A DNA stretch of 64,000 nt from Elusimicrobiota bacterium (GTDB lineage Bacteria > Elusimicrobiota > Elusimicrobia > Elusimicrobiales > UBA9959). Made by a program: the position numbers and the translations under genes. The notes under the pieces are model-generated. The model worked only from the letters and a program-made list of their open reading frames with translations. It did not search any database and had not been told where the DNA came from. Of the stretch, positions 24,602 to 32,127 are shown one piece after another; the stretch's first letter is position 1; every line of letters begins with the position of its first letter. The stretch lies in assembly GCA_026388155.1 (NCBI GenBank), contig JAPLKI010000022.1, positions 62,001 to 126,000 on the forward strand, written 5' to 3'.

Positions 24602-25291
24602 ATGGCCATCGTTAAAAAATACAAGTCCGAAGTCGTTTCCGTAGAAAACCCCGTCGCGGATATCAGAACCGTCACCCTGCGCCCGCTTGAGAAAGCCTAC
24701 AAATATAATCCCGGCCAGTTCCTTCATCTTGCGCTGGATGAATTCGATCCCGCCAAACCCTGGCCCGAATCGCGCTGCTTCTCCATGCAGAGCTCTCCGG
24801 ATCAGGAGACGATCAAAATAACCTTCGCCGCTAAGGGGAAATTCACCGCGCGCATGGCGCGCGAACTCGCTCCGGGAAAGATCATACATGTCAAACTGCC
24901 CTATGGGAATCTTTTTTCGATAGAACATGACACGCAAAAATCCGTCTTTGTCGCGGGGGGGACCGGAATCACGCCTTTCCTTTCGCTGTTTACGGCCCCG
25001 GCATTTGCGGCTTATAAAAACCCCAGGCTTTATTTCGGGGTGAGAAGTCCCTCCCATCACCTTTACGCGGACGACCTGGAAAAAGCGCGGGGTGTTAATC
25101 CCTCGTTTTTCATCACGCTTTTGAACGAGGAAAAAGACGGCCGGCTTGATATTCAGGGAATTTTCAGGGAAAACGGGCCTTCCGCCGTTTATTTTATTTC
25201 GGGTCCTCCTGAAATGATAAAAAATTTCAAATTAAGCCTGGCTGACAACTGCGTCCCCGCCGAAAATATCAGAACGGACGATTGGGAGTAA
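24602..25291 (+). CDS. Flavin reductase partner of RfbH (E3-like), without ferredoxin domain
   Basis: 229 residues. FNR-type module: RCFSMQSSPD (FAD site, near 60), VAGGTGITPFLSLF (NAD ribose/pyrophosphate loop, near 117), and ISGPPEMIKNF near the end. In known systems the reductase (AscD/DdhD) is about 330 residues because it starts with a plant-type [2Fe-2S] ferredoxin domain; here that part is absent and the ATG is preceded by normal intergenic sequence, so it is not a truncation by frameshift. It probably passes electrons from NAD(P)H to RfbH directly or via a separate ferredoxin. Placed 28 nt after rfbH. Confidence 0.85.
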   Translation: MAIVKKYKSEVVSVENPVADIRTVTLRPLEKAYKYNPGQFLHLALDEFDPAKPWPESRCFSMQSSPDQETIKITFAAKGKFTARMARELAPGKIIHVKLPYGNLFSIEHDTQKSVFVAGGTGITPFLSLFTAPAFAAYKNPRLYFGVRSPSHHLYADDLEKARGVNPSFFITLLNEEKDGRLDIQGIFRENGPSAVYFISGPPEMIKNFKLSLADNCVPAENIRTDDWE

Positions 25292-25357
25292 CTATTTGAC
25301 TTGTTTCCGGCATAATGTGTCAGTCCGGAGCTGCGTTCGTGTGAATGTGCGAGAATA

Positions 25358-26242
25358 ATGAAGACGAAACCGACGATTCTTTTGACCGGGGGCACGGGAT
25401 TTTTGGGCAGCAATCTGCTGCGCAAATTTTTATCCGAAGGCTTTAATGTCGTGATCCTTGCGCGGGAGACCTCCGATTTTTCAAGGATCAAAGAGAATCT
25501 GGATAAAATCCGGGTTTTGTATGTTGAGAGCTGCGATTATGAAAAGATCTTTAAAGATTTCAGGGTTGATGCCGTTGTCCACTGCGCCACGAACTATGGC
25601 AGAAAAATGGAATCTCCTCTTTCAATACTGGAGGCTAATTTAACGCTCCCGCTGAAACTTTTACAGGTCGGAAAAAGCAATGGCCTTAGATGTTTCATTA
25701 ATACCGACACAATTCTTGATAAGCGGATTGATTTCTATTCATTGTCTAAAAGCCAGTTCAAGGATTGGCTTAAATTGTATTCCGACAAACTGATGTGCGT
25801 CAGTGTTTCTTTGGAGCATTTTTACGGGCCCAACGACGACGATTCAAAGTTCGTGACCTGGGTCATTCAGTCCCTTATCAGGGGAATCCCGCAGATAGAC
25901 CTTACCCTGGGCTATCAGAAACGGGATTTTATCTATGTCGACGATGTCAGCAACGCTTTTGCCGCGATACTTAGAAACGCGATATCTAAAGGCGGAGGGT
26001 TTCAATCCTACGAGGTGGGGGCGGGGGATCCTGTTTCAATCCGGGATTTTATCGGCCTGATAAAAAGGATAACCAAAAATACAAGGACCAGGCTTAACTT
26101 CGGCGCTATCCCATACCGCGAAAATGAAATTATGGAGTATAAAACCGATATCACCGGCGTTAAATCCCTTGGGTGGTATCCAAAGGTTTCTTTAAGGGAA
26201 GGCTTGTCCAAGACTGTCGAATTTGAGTTGTGCAGGAGATGA
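25358..26242 (+). CDS. rfbS: CDP-paratose (or abequose) synthase-like SDR
   Basis: 294 residues. It is an extended SDR: TGGTGFLGSNLLRKFL near residue 10, then FINTDTILDKRIDFYSLSKS with the catalytic Tyr and Lys (YSLSK), and DFIYVDDVSNAF. In the Salmonella and Yersinia pathways such a C4-reductase (RfbS or RfbJ) turns CDP-3,6-dideoxy-4-ketoglucose into CDP-paratose or CDP-abequose. The next gene is the paratose 2-epimerase, so paratose synthase is the better guess; sequence alone does not fix the C4 stereochemistry. The gene begins a slightly more AT-rich stretch. Confidence 0.75.
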   Translation: MKTKPTILLTGGTGFLGSNLLRKFLSEGFNVVILARETSDFSRIKENLDKIRVLYVESCDYEKIFKDFRVDAVVHCATNYGRKMESPLSILEANLTLPLKLLQVGKSNGLRCFINTDTILDKRIDFYSLSKSQFKDWLKLYSDKLMCVSVSLEHFYGPNDDDSKFVTWVIQSLIRGIPQIDLTLGYQKRDFIYVDDVSNAFAAILRNAISKGGGFQSYEVGAGDPVSIRDFIGLIKRITKNTRTRLNFGAIPYRENEIMEYKTDITGVKSLGWYPKVSLREGLSKTVEFELCRR

Positions 26243-26246
26243 TTAG

Positions 26247-27269
26247 ATGAAATACCTGTTAACAGGCGGCTGCGGTTTTTTAGGGTCAAATATATCTTCT
26301 GCGCTTATACGGCGGGCTGCGGAAGTGATCGTGTTCGATAATCTTTCAAGGGCGGGTTCGGAAAAAAATTTGGAGTGGCTCAAGACAATGGGAGAGTGCC
26401 GGCACGTGATGGGAGACGTGCGCAATACTAACGACATTAATAACCTGGTTCAGGCGGAGAGGCCTGACGTGATATTCCATTTGGCCGGGCAGGTCGCAAT
26501 GACCACCTCGATCGAAAACCCCCGGATGGATTTTGAAATCAACGCGCTTGGGACGCTTAATTTGCTTGAGGCTGTGAGAAAATATTCTCCCGGGTCGGCT
26601 ATCCTTTATTCATCGACAAACAAAGCTTACGGCGACCTGGAATGGGCGAGATACGGCGAGTCGGACACCCGGTACATCGCCGTTGACTATCCAAAAGGCT
26701 TCCCTGAAACGATCTCGATAGATTTTCACTCCCCCTATGGCTGTTCAAAAGGAACCGCGGACCAGTATATGCTTGATTATTGCAGGATTTATGGCCTGAA
26801 TACCGCTGTTTTCAGGCATTCCTCCATGTATGGCGGCAGGCAGTTTTCCACTTTTGACCAGGGCTGGATCGGCTGGTTCGTGCAGAAAGCTTTAGATATT
26901 AAATCGGGGCTCCTTAAAGAACCGTTTACGATTTCCGGCAACGGAAAACAAGTGCGGGATGTCCTTTACTCGGAAGACATGGTCGCGCTTTACCTTAAAG
27001 CCGCGCAGGACATGAAGACAATCAGGGGACACGCTTTCAATGTCGGAGGCGGGATGGATAATTCACTCTCGCTCCTGGAATTGTTCTCCATGCTGCAGGA
27101 AAAAGTAGGAGTTGAGCTTAAGTATGTTAAACTTCCCGCGCGGACGAGCGACCAGAAAGTTTTTGTGGCCGATATCTCTAAAATCGGCGGAATGACCGGC
27201 TGGGCTCCGCGTGTGGGGAAAGACGCCGGAATAGGAAAAATGATCGATTGGGTTAAAAATGGAAGATAA
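26247..27269 (+). CDS. rfbE: CDP-paratose 2-epimerase (CDP-tyvelose epimerase)
   Basis: 340 residues. It converts CDP-paratose to CDP-tyvelose with tightly bound NAD. TGGCGFLGSNISSAL is the NAD loop; YSSTNKAYGDLEWARY and FHSPYGCSKGTADQY hold the catalytic Thr/Tyr/Lys and are characteristic of RfbE; RHSSMYGGRQFSTFDQGW follows. Starts 4 nt after the synthase stop and ends 11 nt inside the next gene, so the three are one transcript. With rfbF, rfbG, rfbH, the reductase and rfbS this gives a complete CDP-tyvelose route. Confidence 0.92.
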   Translation: MKYLLTGGCGFLGSNISSALIRRAAEVIVFDNLSRAGSEKNLEWLKTMGECRHVMGDVRNTNDINNLVQAERPDVIFHLAGQVAMTTSIENPRMDFEINALGTLNLLEAVRKYSPGSAILYSSTNKAYGDLEWARYGESDTRYIAVDYPKGFPETISIDFHSPYGCSKGTADQYMLDYCRIYGLNTAVFRHSSMYGGRQFSTFDQGWIGWFVQKALDIKSGLLKEPFTISGNGKQVRDVLYSEDMVALYLKAAQDMKTIRGHAFNVGGGMDNSLSLLELFSMLQEKVGVELKYVKLPARTSDQKVFVADISKIGGMTGWAPRVGKDAGIGKMIDWVKNGR

Positions 27270-27960
27270 TATCGATTTGACTGTTGTTATCCCGGCGTAC
27301 AACGAAGCTGAAAATCTGCGGGTTCTGCTGCCGCGCCTTGCCGGCGCGTTGAAGCGCGCGGAAATTATTTCCGAAATACTGGTTGTGGACCGGGTAGTAA
27401 AAACTGACGCCACCCCGGAAATCTGCCGGACGAACGGAGCGGTATATATAAACAGGAAAAACAGCGATTTTTTCGGGGCCGCTATCCGCACTGGAATAGC
27501 GCGTTCCAAGGGGCGTTTTGTGGCGTTTATGGACGCCGACGGGTCCCACCCCCCGGAGTTCGTAACGGAGCTTTACCGGTTCAGAAATGACTATGATGTG
27601 GTCGTGGCTTCACGGTATGTCGATGGCGGCGGCGCGGAGAACACTAAGACGCTGATTTTCATGAGCAGGGTACTGAACCGGATATATTCGCTGGTTTTGA
27701 ACATACACTGCAAGGATATTTCCAACAATTTCAAGCTATACCGGAGGGAACTCCTCGTAAATCTCCGACTCTATTGCGACAATTTTGATATAGTTGAGGA
27801 GATACTTTTTAAGATAGTCAAAAACAACCCCGGAGCGAGGATCAAGGAAATACCGTTTAACTTTGAAAAAAGAAAATTCGGCGAAACCAAGCGGGATCTT
27901 TTTGCGTTTATGATTTCCTTCGCCGTGACATTGTTAAAGCTGCGGTTCGGGCTGAAATAA
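27259..27960 (+). CDS. Family 2 glycosyltransferase (polyprenyl-phosphate type)
   Basis: 233 residues. VVIPAYNEAENLRVLLPRL opens the GT-A fold, and FMDADGSHPPEF carries the DxD-type metal site. The usual VVDDGSTDGT loop is altered to VVDRVVKTDATPE, with one Asp kept. It has no C-terminal membrane helices of the GtrB kind and resembles dolichyl-phosphate-mannose synthase-like enzymes. It probably loads a sugar on a polyprenyl phosphate for the GT-C enzymes that follow (27968, 29331). The start overlaps the rfbE end. Confidence 0.85.
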   Translation: MEDNIDLTVVIPAYNEAENLRVLLPRLAGALKRAEIISEILVVDRVVKTDATPEICRTNGAVYINRKNSDFFGAAIRTGIARSKGRFVAFMDADGSHPPEFVTELYRFRNDYDVVVASRYVDGGGAENTKTLIFMSRVLNRIYSLVLNIHCKDISNNFKLYRRELLVNLRLYCDNFDIVEEILFKIVKNNPGARIKEIPFNFEKRKFGETKRDLFAFMISFAVTLLKLRFGLK

Positions 27961-27967
27961 ACCGCAA

Positions 27968-29179
27968 ATGGTGAAAACCACAATGGAAAAAGACAGGCGG
28001 TTTGAATTGAATTATATGGTGGTTTTGATCGTTGTCGGATTGTCGGTTTCCGTCGTGTTTCATTTTATCAAGGCTTTTGTGTTGAACTTAAATTTCTATC
28101 CGCATAATACCTTTCTTTTTATCCCCGCAGGTAGATTTCATGATTTCACTGATATCTATATGGCTACGGCCGGCCTTGACCCTTTTAAGTTCGCGGTCAG
28201 CGTTTATCCGCCTTTTACATACCTGGTAATGCTTCCCTTTACCATGTTTAAGCGGGATTTGGCGTTTGTACTTATGCTTGCCGGTTTTACAGTGTTTGCG
28301 TGGAGATATGTGTATAGAACTGTTGCGGAAATTGACTATGACGGACGATATTTAAAAACGATCGCTTTTCTGTTTATGAGTTATCCTTTTTTGTTCATTT
28401 TTGACCGAGCTAACCTGGAAGCAATAGTTTTTATGTTCCTGGCTTTATTCATTTATTATTACCGGCGAAAAGAAGATGGGAAAAGCATATTCTGTCTGGC
28501 TTGCGCCATCTCCATGAAAATATATCCCGGGGCATTTCTGCTTCTTTTTCTTGCGGATAAAAAGTATAAAAACATATTTTACACTCTTTCGCTGGTAGCC
28601 GGATTAACGTTTTTGAGCATGCTTGTTTTGAGAGGCGGGGTAACGGCGTCTTATACGGGATTTATTAGAAATATGGCGGGATTCAGGAACAGCTATTTTC
28701 TTACGGATACCGGCCTGCAGCACAATCTCTCTCTTTTCGGGGTTTTGAGGCTTGCCCACGGCTATTTTATGCCGGGCAGCGCGTTCCCTGAAGCTGTTTA
28801 TTCAGCCGCGATGGCGGCTCTTTTTATCGTTATTTCTTTATATCTGGTGTTTATGGAAAAAGAATTGTGGAGATTCGTCGCTATAATAGTCCTGTATTTC
28901 TTGGTGGCTCCACAAGTGTCTTTTGATTATAAACTTATGCATTTGTTTATACCGATCACTCTTTTCCTTGTCAGGGACAACAAAACTAAAGGTTCCATAT
29001 TTTTTGCTTCTGCTTTTGCTTTGTTGTGCGTTCCCAAAGATTATCTTATTATACGCAGCGATATCAGCGTGGCGGTAATTATTAACCCGTTAATAATCCT
29101 GGCTGTTTTAAGTGTCATTCTTTACCAGGGCTGCATGGAAAATAAACCTGGGTTTAAGAGTTTGCGGGGTTCGGCATGA
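27968..29179 (+). CDS. GT87-like (DUF2029) polyprenol-dependent membrane glycosyltransferase
   Basis: 403 residues, about ten hydrophobic segments. The first periplasmic loop has FHDFTDIYMA and SVYPPFTYLVMLPFTM, the pattern of the GT87 family (PF09594), which uses polyprenyl-phosphate mannose or a similar lipid-linked sugar. FIFDRANLEAIVFMFLAL and LKIYP-like SMKIYPGAFLLLF follow. Placed 8 nt after the GT2 gene that could make its donor. Codon use is more AT-rich than in rfbF-rfbH. The stop overlaps the start of a broken epimerase frame. Confidence 0.72.
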   Translation: MVKTTMEKDRRFELNYMVVLIVVGLSVSVVFHFIKAFVLNLNFYPHNTFLFIPAGRFHDFTDIYMATAGLDPFKFAVSVYPPFTYLVMLPFTMFKRDLAFVLMLAGFTVFAWRYVYRTVAEIDYDGRYLKTIAFLFMSYPFLFIFDRANLEAIVFMFLALFIYYYRRKEDGKSIFCLACAISMKIYPGAFLLLFLADKKYKNIFYTLSLVAGLTFLSMLVLRGGVTASYTGFIRNMAGFRNSYFLTDTGLQHNLSLFGVLRLAHGYFMPGSAFPEAVYSAAMAALFIVISLYLVFMEKELWRFVAIIVLYFLVAPQVSFDYKLMHLFIPITLFLVRDNKTKGSIFFASAFALLCVPKDYLIIRSDISVAVIINPLIILAVLSVILYQGCMENKPGFKSLRGSA

Positions 29180-29295
29180 AGCACCTTCTTACCGGCGGCG
29201 GATTTATGGGGAAAAATATCCCTGAGTCCCCTCTTGCCCACACATATGAAAGGCATATCCGGGAATGGGCACTGAAATGCTTGGTTATAGCGTGA
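29176..29295 (+). pseudogene. 5' remnant of an NAD-dependent epimerase gene
   Basis: A 39-codon frame begins MKHLLTGGGFMGKNIPESPL and then degenerates to a stop. It matches the start of the intact epimerase gene at 31227 (ILLTGGGGFIGKNLLESPLA) at both DNA and protein level, including the cofactor-binding loop. It overlaps the stop of the GT87 gene by ATGA, as a real operon gene would. A partial duplication or recombination scar is the likely origin. The remaining bases to 29330 show nothing else. Confidence 0.7.
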
Positions 29296-29330
29296 AAGCC
29301 TTTAAGGTCTTTGCGGGGACAATGAACTAA

Positions 29331-31205
29331 ATGATTTTGTCATTCAAAAACTTTTTAGCCGGCATGTCATCTTTGGCGAACCAAGACATGACCCGGCATA
29401 CTGCTGCTCCAAAAGGCACTGATTACATAAAGGGGTTGTCGCTTAGTGTTTTAGCAGTAGGGGTTTTTAATTTGATTTGGTTCGATCGGTATTTTTCTGT
29501 TTGTGAGGGTTGGTTTTCCGCTTATTCACAGCGCTGGATTTCAGGGTATTTGCCATATAAGGACACAGCGCTGTTTCTCCCTCCTCTGTATCCGTTTCAA
29601 TTAGTGGTCTGGACTAAATTGTTCGGGCCTTCTTTTATCGCTTTAAGGATTATGGGCGTTTTGGTTTTGATGCTTTTGACTTTTGTGATTTACTCAATAT
29701 TCCGGCGCATCACATCATCTTTAGGGGCGTCTATTTCCGCATTTATTTCGGTGCTTTGTTTTGAGTCTTTTAACGTTTTTATCCCTTATGACTATCATTC
29801 GTTCGACACATTGTACGCTGCTGTTTCCGTCTTATTCGTTATGAACGCGTTCGACGCGTCTAACGCGAACAATAGGCCATTAAAGGAAAATCTGTTCGTC
29901 GCGTTGGCCGGTTTTTTTGCTTCCTGCTGCATATTGGTCAAACATTCCCTGGGGGGGCTGTTGATCTTAACGGTTTCACTTCTTTTATTTATGGCTTATT
30001 ACCACGCTCCCTCTATCCGGCGCTTAAAGGCCGGTTGCTTTTTCGTTTTGGGTCTGATAATACCTATAGGGATATTCTGTTTATGGCTCTTTAATTTCTC
30101 AAGCGCGGCTGGTTTCTATAAAGCGGTAATTCTGGGAGTCGGCGCCAAAGGGAGTTGGATTTCGATCCTGTTCGGATTTCTCCGCTTTCAGTTAACTATT
30201 CCCTTTTTCGTCCAGATATTGCTTTCGCTGCTGATCCTCTGCTTCTTTTTGTGCTTTAAAGAAAAAACCGCGGATAAAGAGAGAGGAGAGGTTATAGGGT
30301 GGCTGCCCATATCCATCGTTATGTTTTTTGTCGTTCTGAATCATTTGCTGGTGCGTTGGCCTTTTCCTGTTCAATCCGCTGTTTTAGTCAACAATATTTC
30401 AGCGCCGGTAATTCCCCTGGCTATCATCGGAACTTTACTGGTCCTTGGCCGGATCCCCCGGCTGTTGCGGGATAACCCGGACAATTCCGCGTTTAATGCG
30501 CTTGCCGTCGCGTTCCTGTCCCTGTGCCTGATGTATTCAACGGCAATGTCCACGATGATCTCGGCTCCGGGCGTTTTTGTGGGATTAGGATTAGTGATAT
30601 GTTTGCTGTACAACCGGCTGCGGTACGTCAAATGGGGGCTCATCTCATTGCTTTTCTGCCTTTTTATCTATACGGAAAGCCTCGTGTTCTCGAAATATCA
30701 CCGGCCTTATTCCTGGTGGTATGTGGGCAGCAGCGATATCCGCGGCGAGCTGGAAGGTTTTAATCTGCCTTTGCTGAAAGGCATATATACGACCCGGGAA
30801 AATAAAGAGGCGATAGAACAAATTACCAGGACGATACTGGATGAAACAAAACCCGGGGAACATATATATGCCTATCCGTCAATACCTCTCTTTTATATTT
30901 TATCGGACAGATGGCCTCCGACATACTCGCTTCAGCATTGGTACGACACGGTAAGTGACAGTCTGGTGAAAGAGGATCTTGCTGCGCTTAAAGCCGATCC
31001 CCCTAAGATTATTGTCATGCTTGACTTACCCGAGGCCGCTGTCAAGGTACACGAGCTGCTGTTCCGCGGCGGAAGGCCCTGCGTGCAGAGAGAAATTATA
31101 CGGTGGATATCTGAGCAGGCCGATCCTAAAACCGGGGTATATAGAACGCGGGCTTCTTATATTATAGGGAATAACGCTGTTTTGAGGGTTTGGAAACATG
31201 TGTAG
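29331..31205 (+). CDS. GT-C-type membrane glycosyltransferase, PMT/ArnT-like
   Basis: 624 residues with about a dozen hydrophobic segments. After the first helix, SAYSQRWISGYLPYKDTALF and LPPLYPFQLVVWTKLFG match the first loop of GT39-type enzymes, which transfer a sugar from a lipid carrier. The C-terminal third (about 440-624) is soluble and presumably periplasmic, with KPGEHIYAYPSIPLFYIL and WYDTVSDSLVKEDLAAL. It lies between an epimerase scar and the intact epimerase and is probably an O-antigen or side-branch transferase. No strong ribosome site; another start cannot be excluded. Confidence 0.65.
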   Translation: MILSFKNFLAGMSSLANQDMTRHTAAPKGTDYIKGLSLSVLAVGVFNLIWFDRYFSVCEGWFSAYSQRWISGYLPYKDTALFLPPLYPFQLVVWTKLFGPSFIALRIMGVLVLMLLTFVIYSIFRRITSSLGASISAFISVLCFESFNVFIPYDYHSFDTLYAAVSVLFVMNAFDASNANNRPLKENLFVALAGFFASCCILVKHSLGGLLILTVSLLLFMAYYHAPSIRRLKAGCFFVLGLIIPIGIFCLWLFNFSSAAGFYKAVILGVGAKGSWISILFGFLRFQLTIPFFVQILLSLLILCFFLCFKEKTADKERGEVIGWLPISIVMFFVVLNHLLVRWPFPVQSAVLVNNISAPVIPLAIIGTLLVLGRIPRLLRDNPDNSAFNALAVAFLSLCLMYSTAMSTMISAPGVFVGLGLVICLLYNRLRYVKWGLISLLFCLFIYTESLVFSKYHRPYSWWYVGSSDIRGELEGFNLPLLKGIYTTRENKEAIEQITRTILDETKPGEHIYAYPSIPLFYILSDRWPPTYSLQHWYDTVSDSLVKEDLAALKADPPKIIVMLDLPEAAVKVHELLFRGGRPCVQREIIRWISEQADPKTGVYRTRASYIIGNNAVLRVWKHV

Positions 31206-31226
31206 CTGGTCTGGTCGATAATCGCA

Positions 31227-32120
31227 ATGAACAAACGCGCAAAGATATTGCTTACCGGCGGCGGCGGGTTTATAGGGAAAAACCTCCTTGAATCCCCTCT
31301 GGCCCGAAAATATGAAATTGCGGCCCCGCGCCACGCGGAGCTGGACCTGCTGGATGAGGACGCAGTACGGAACTACATCAAAAGCGGCAATTTTGACTTT
31401 GTAATACATAGCGCGTCCAAGCCGGGGCACCGCAATGCCAAAGAGCCGGGAAAGGTTTTTTATGAGAATACCCGGATGTTCTTTAACCTGGCCCGCAGCT
31501 CGGAATATTTTAAAAAGATGCTGGTAACGGGTTCCGGCGCCATTTACGATATGCGCCATTACCGTCCGAAAATGAAAGAGGATTATTTTGACGGGCATGT
31601 TCCTGTCGATGAGCACGGCTTCTGCAAGTATGTCTGCGGCAAGTATATTGAGGGGACGGACAATATAACAGACCTCCGGGTGTTCGGTATTTACGGCAAG
31701 TATGAAGATTATGCCATACGGTTCATTTCCAACATGATCTGTAAGGCCGTCTGCGGCCTGCCGCTGACCATAAAGCAGAACCGCCGGTTTGATTATATCT
31801 GGGTTGACGACCTGTTGTCTGTTATGGAATATTTTCTGGAAAACAACGCCTGCCACAAGGCGTATAACGTTACTCCGGACAAATCTGTCGAACTTCTGGA
31901 ATTGGCCGATAAAGTTCTGCGGATATCCGGTAAGGATTTGCCGATAAAAGTCGCCCAGCTCGGCCTTGGCCAGGAATACAGCGGTGATAATTCCAGGCTC
32001 AGGGCGGAAATCAAGGGTTTGTCCTTTACCCCGCCCGACGAGGCGATCGGGAAACTTTATTCATGGTATAACGCCAACAAGGATTCTATAAACAGGGAAA
32101 CGCTGCTTTCCGACAAGTGA
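31227..32120 (+). CDS. NAD-dependent epimerase/dehydratase (GDP-fucose-synthase/WcaG-like), altered Tyr
   Basis: 297 residues, an extended SDR with LLTGGGGFIGKNLLESPLA at the N-terminus and FDYIWVDDLLSVMEYFL later. The catalytic YxxxK position reads HGFCK (in VDEHGFCKYVCGK): the Lys is kept but Tyr is His. That may change or disable reduction/epimerisation, or the general acid may be another residue. It could be the enzyme that takes Gmd's product onward, but nothing shows its nucleotide specificity. It is followed 7 nt later by the TPP enzyme; its 5' end is duplicated at 29176. Confidence 0.72.
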   Translation: MNKRAKILLTGGGGFIGKNLLESPLARKYEIAAPRHAELDLLDEDAVRNYIKSGNFDFVIHSASKPGHRNAKEPGKVFYENTRMFFNLARSSEYFKKMLVTGSGAIYDMRHYRPKMKEDYFDGHVPVDEHGFCKYVCGKYIEGTDNITDLRVFGIYGKYEDYAIRFISNMICKAVCGLPLTIKQNRRFDYIWVDDLLSVMEYFLENNACHKAYNVTPDKSVELLELADKVLRISGKDLPIKVAQLGLGQEYSGDNSRLRAEIKGLSFTPPDEAIGKLYSWYNANKDSINRETLLSDK

Positions 32121-32127
32121 GACTGGC

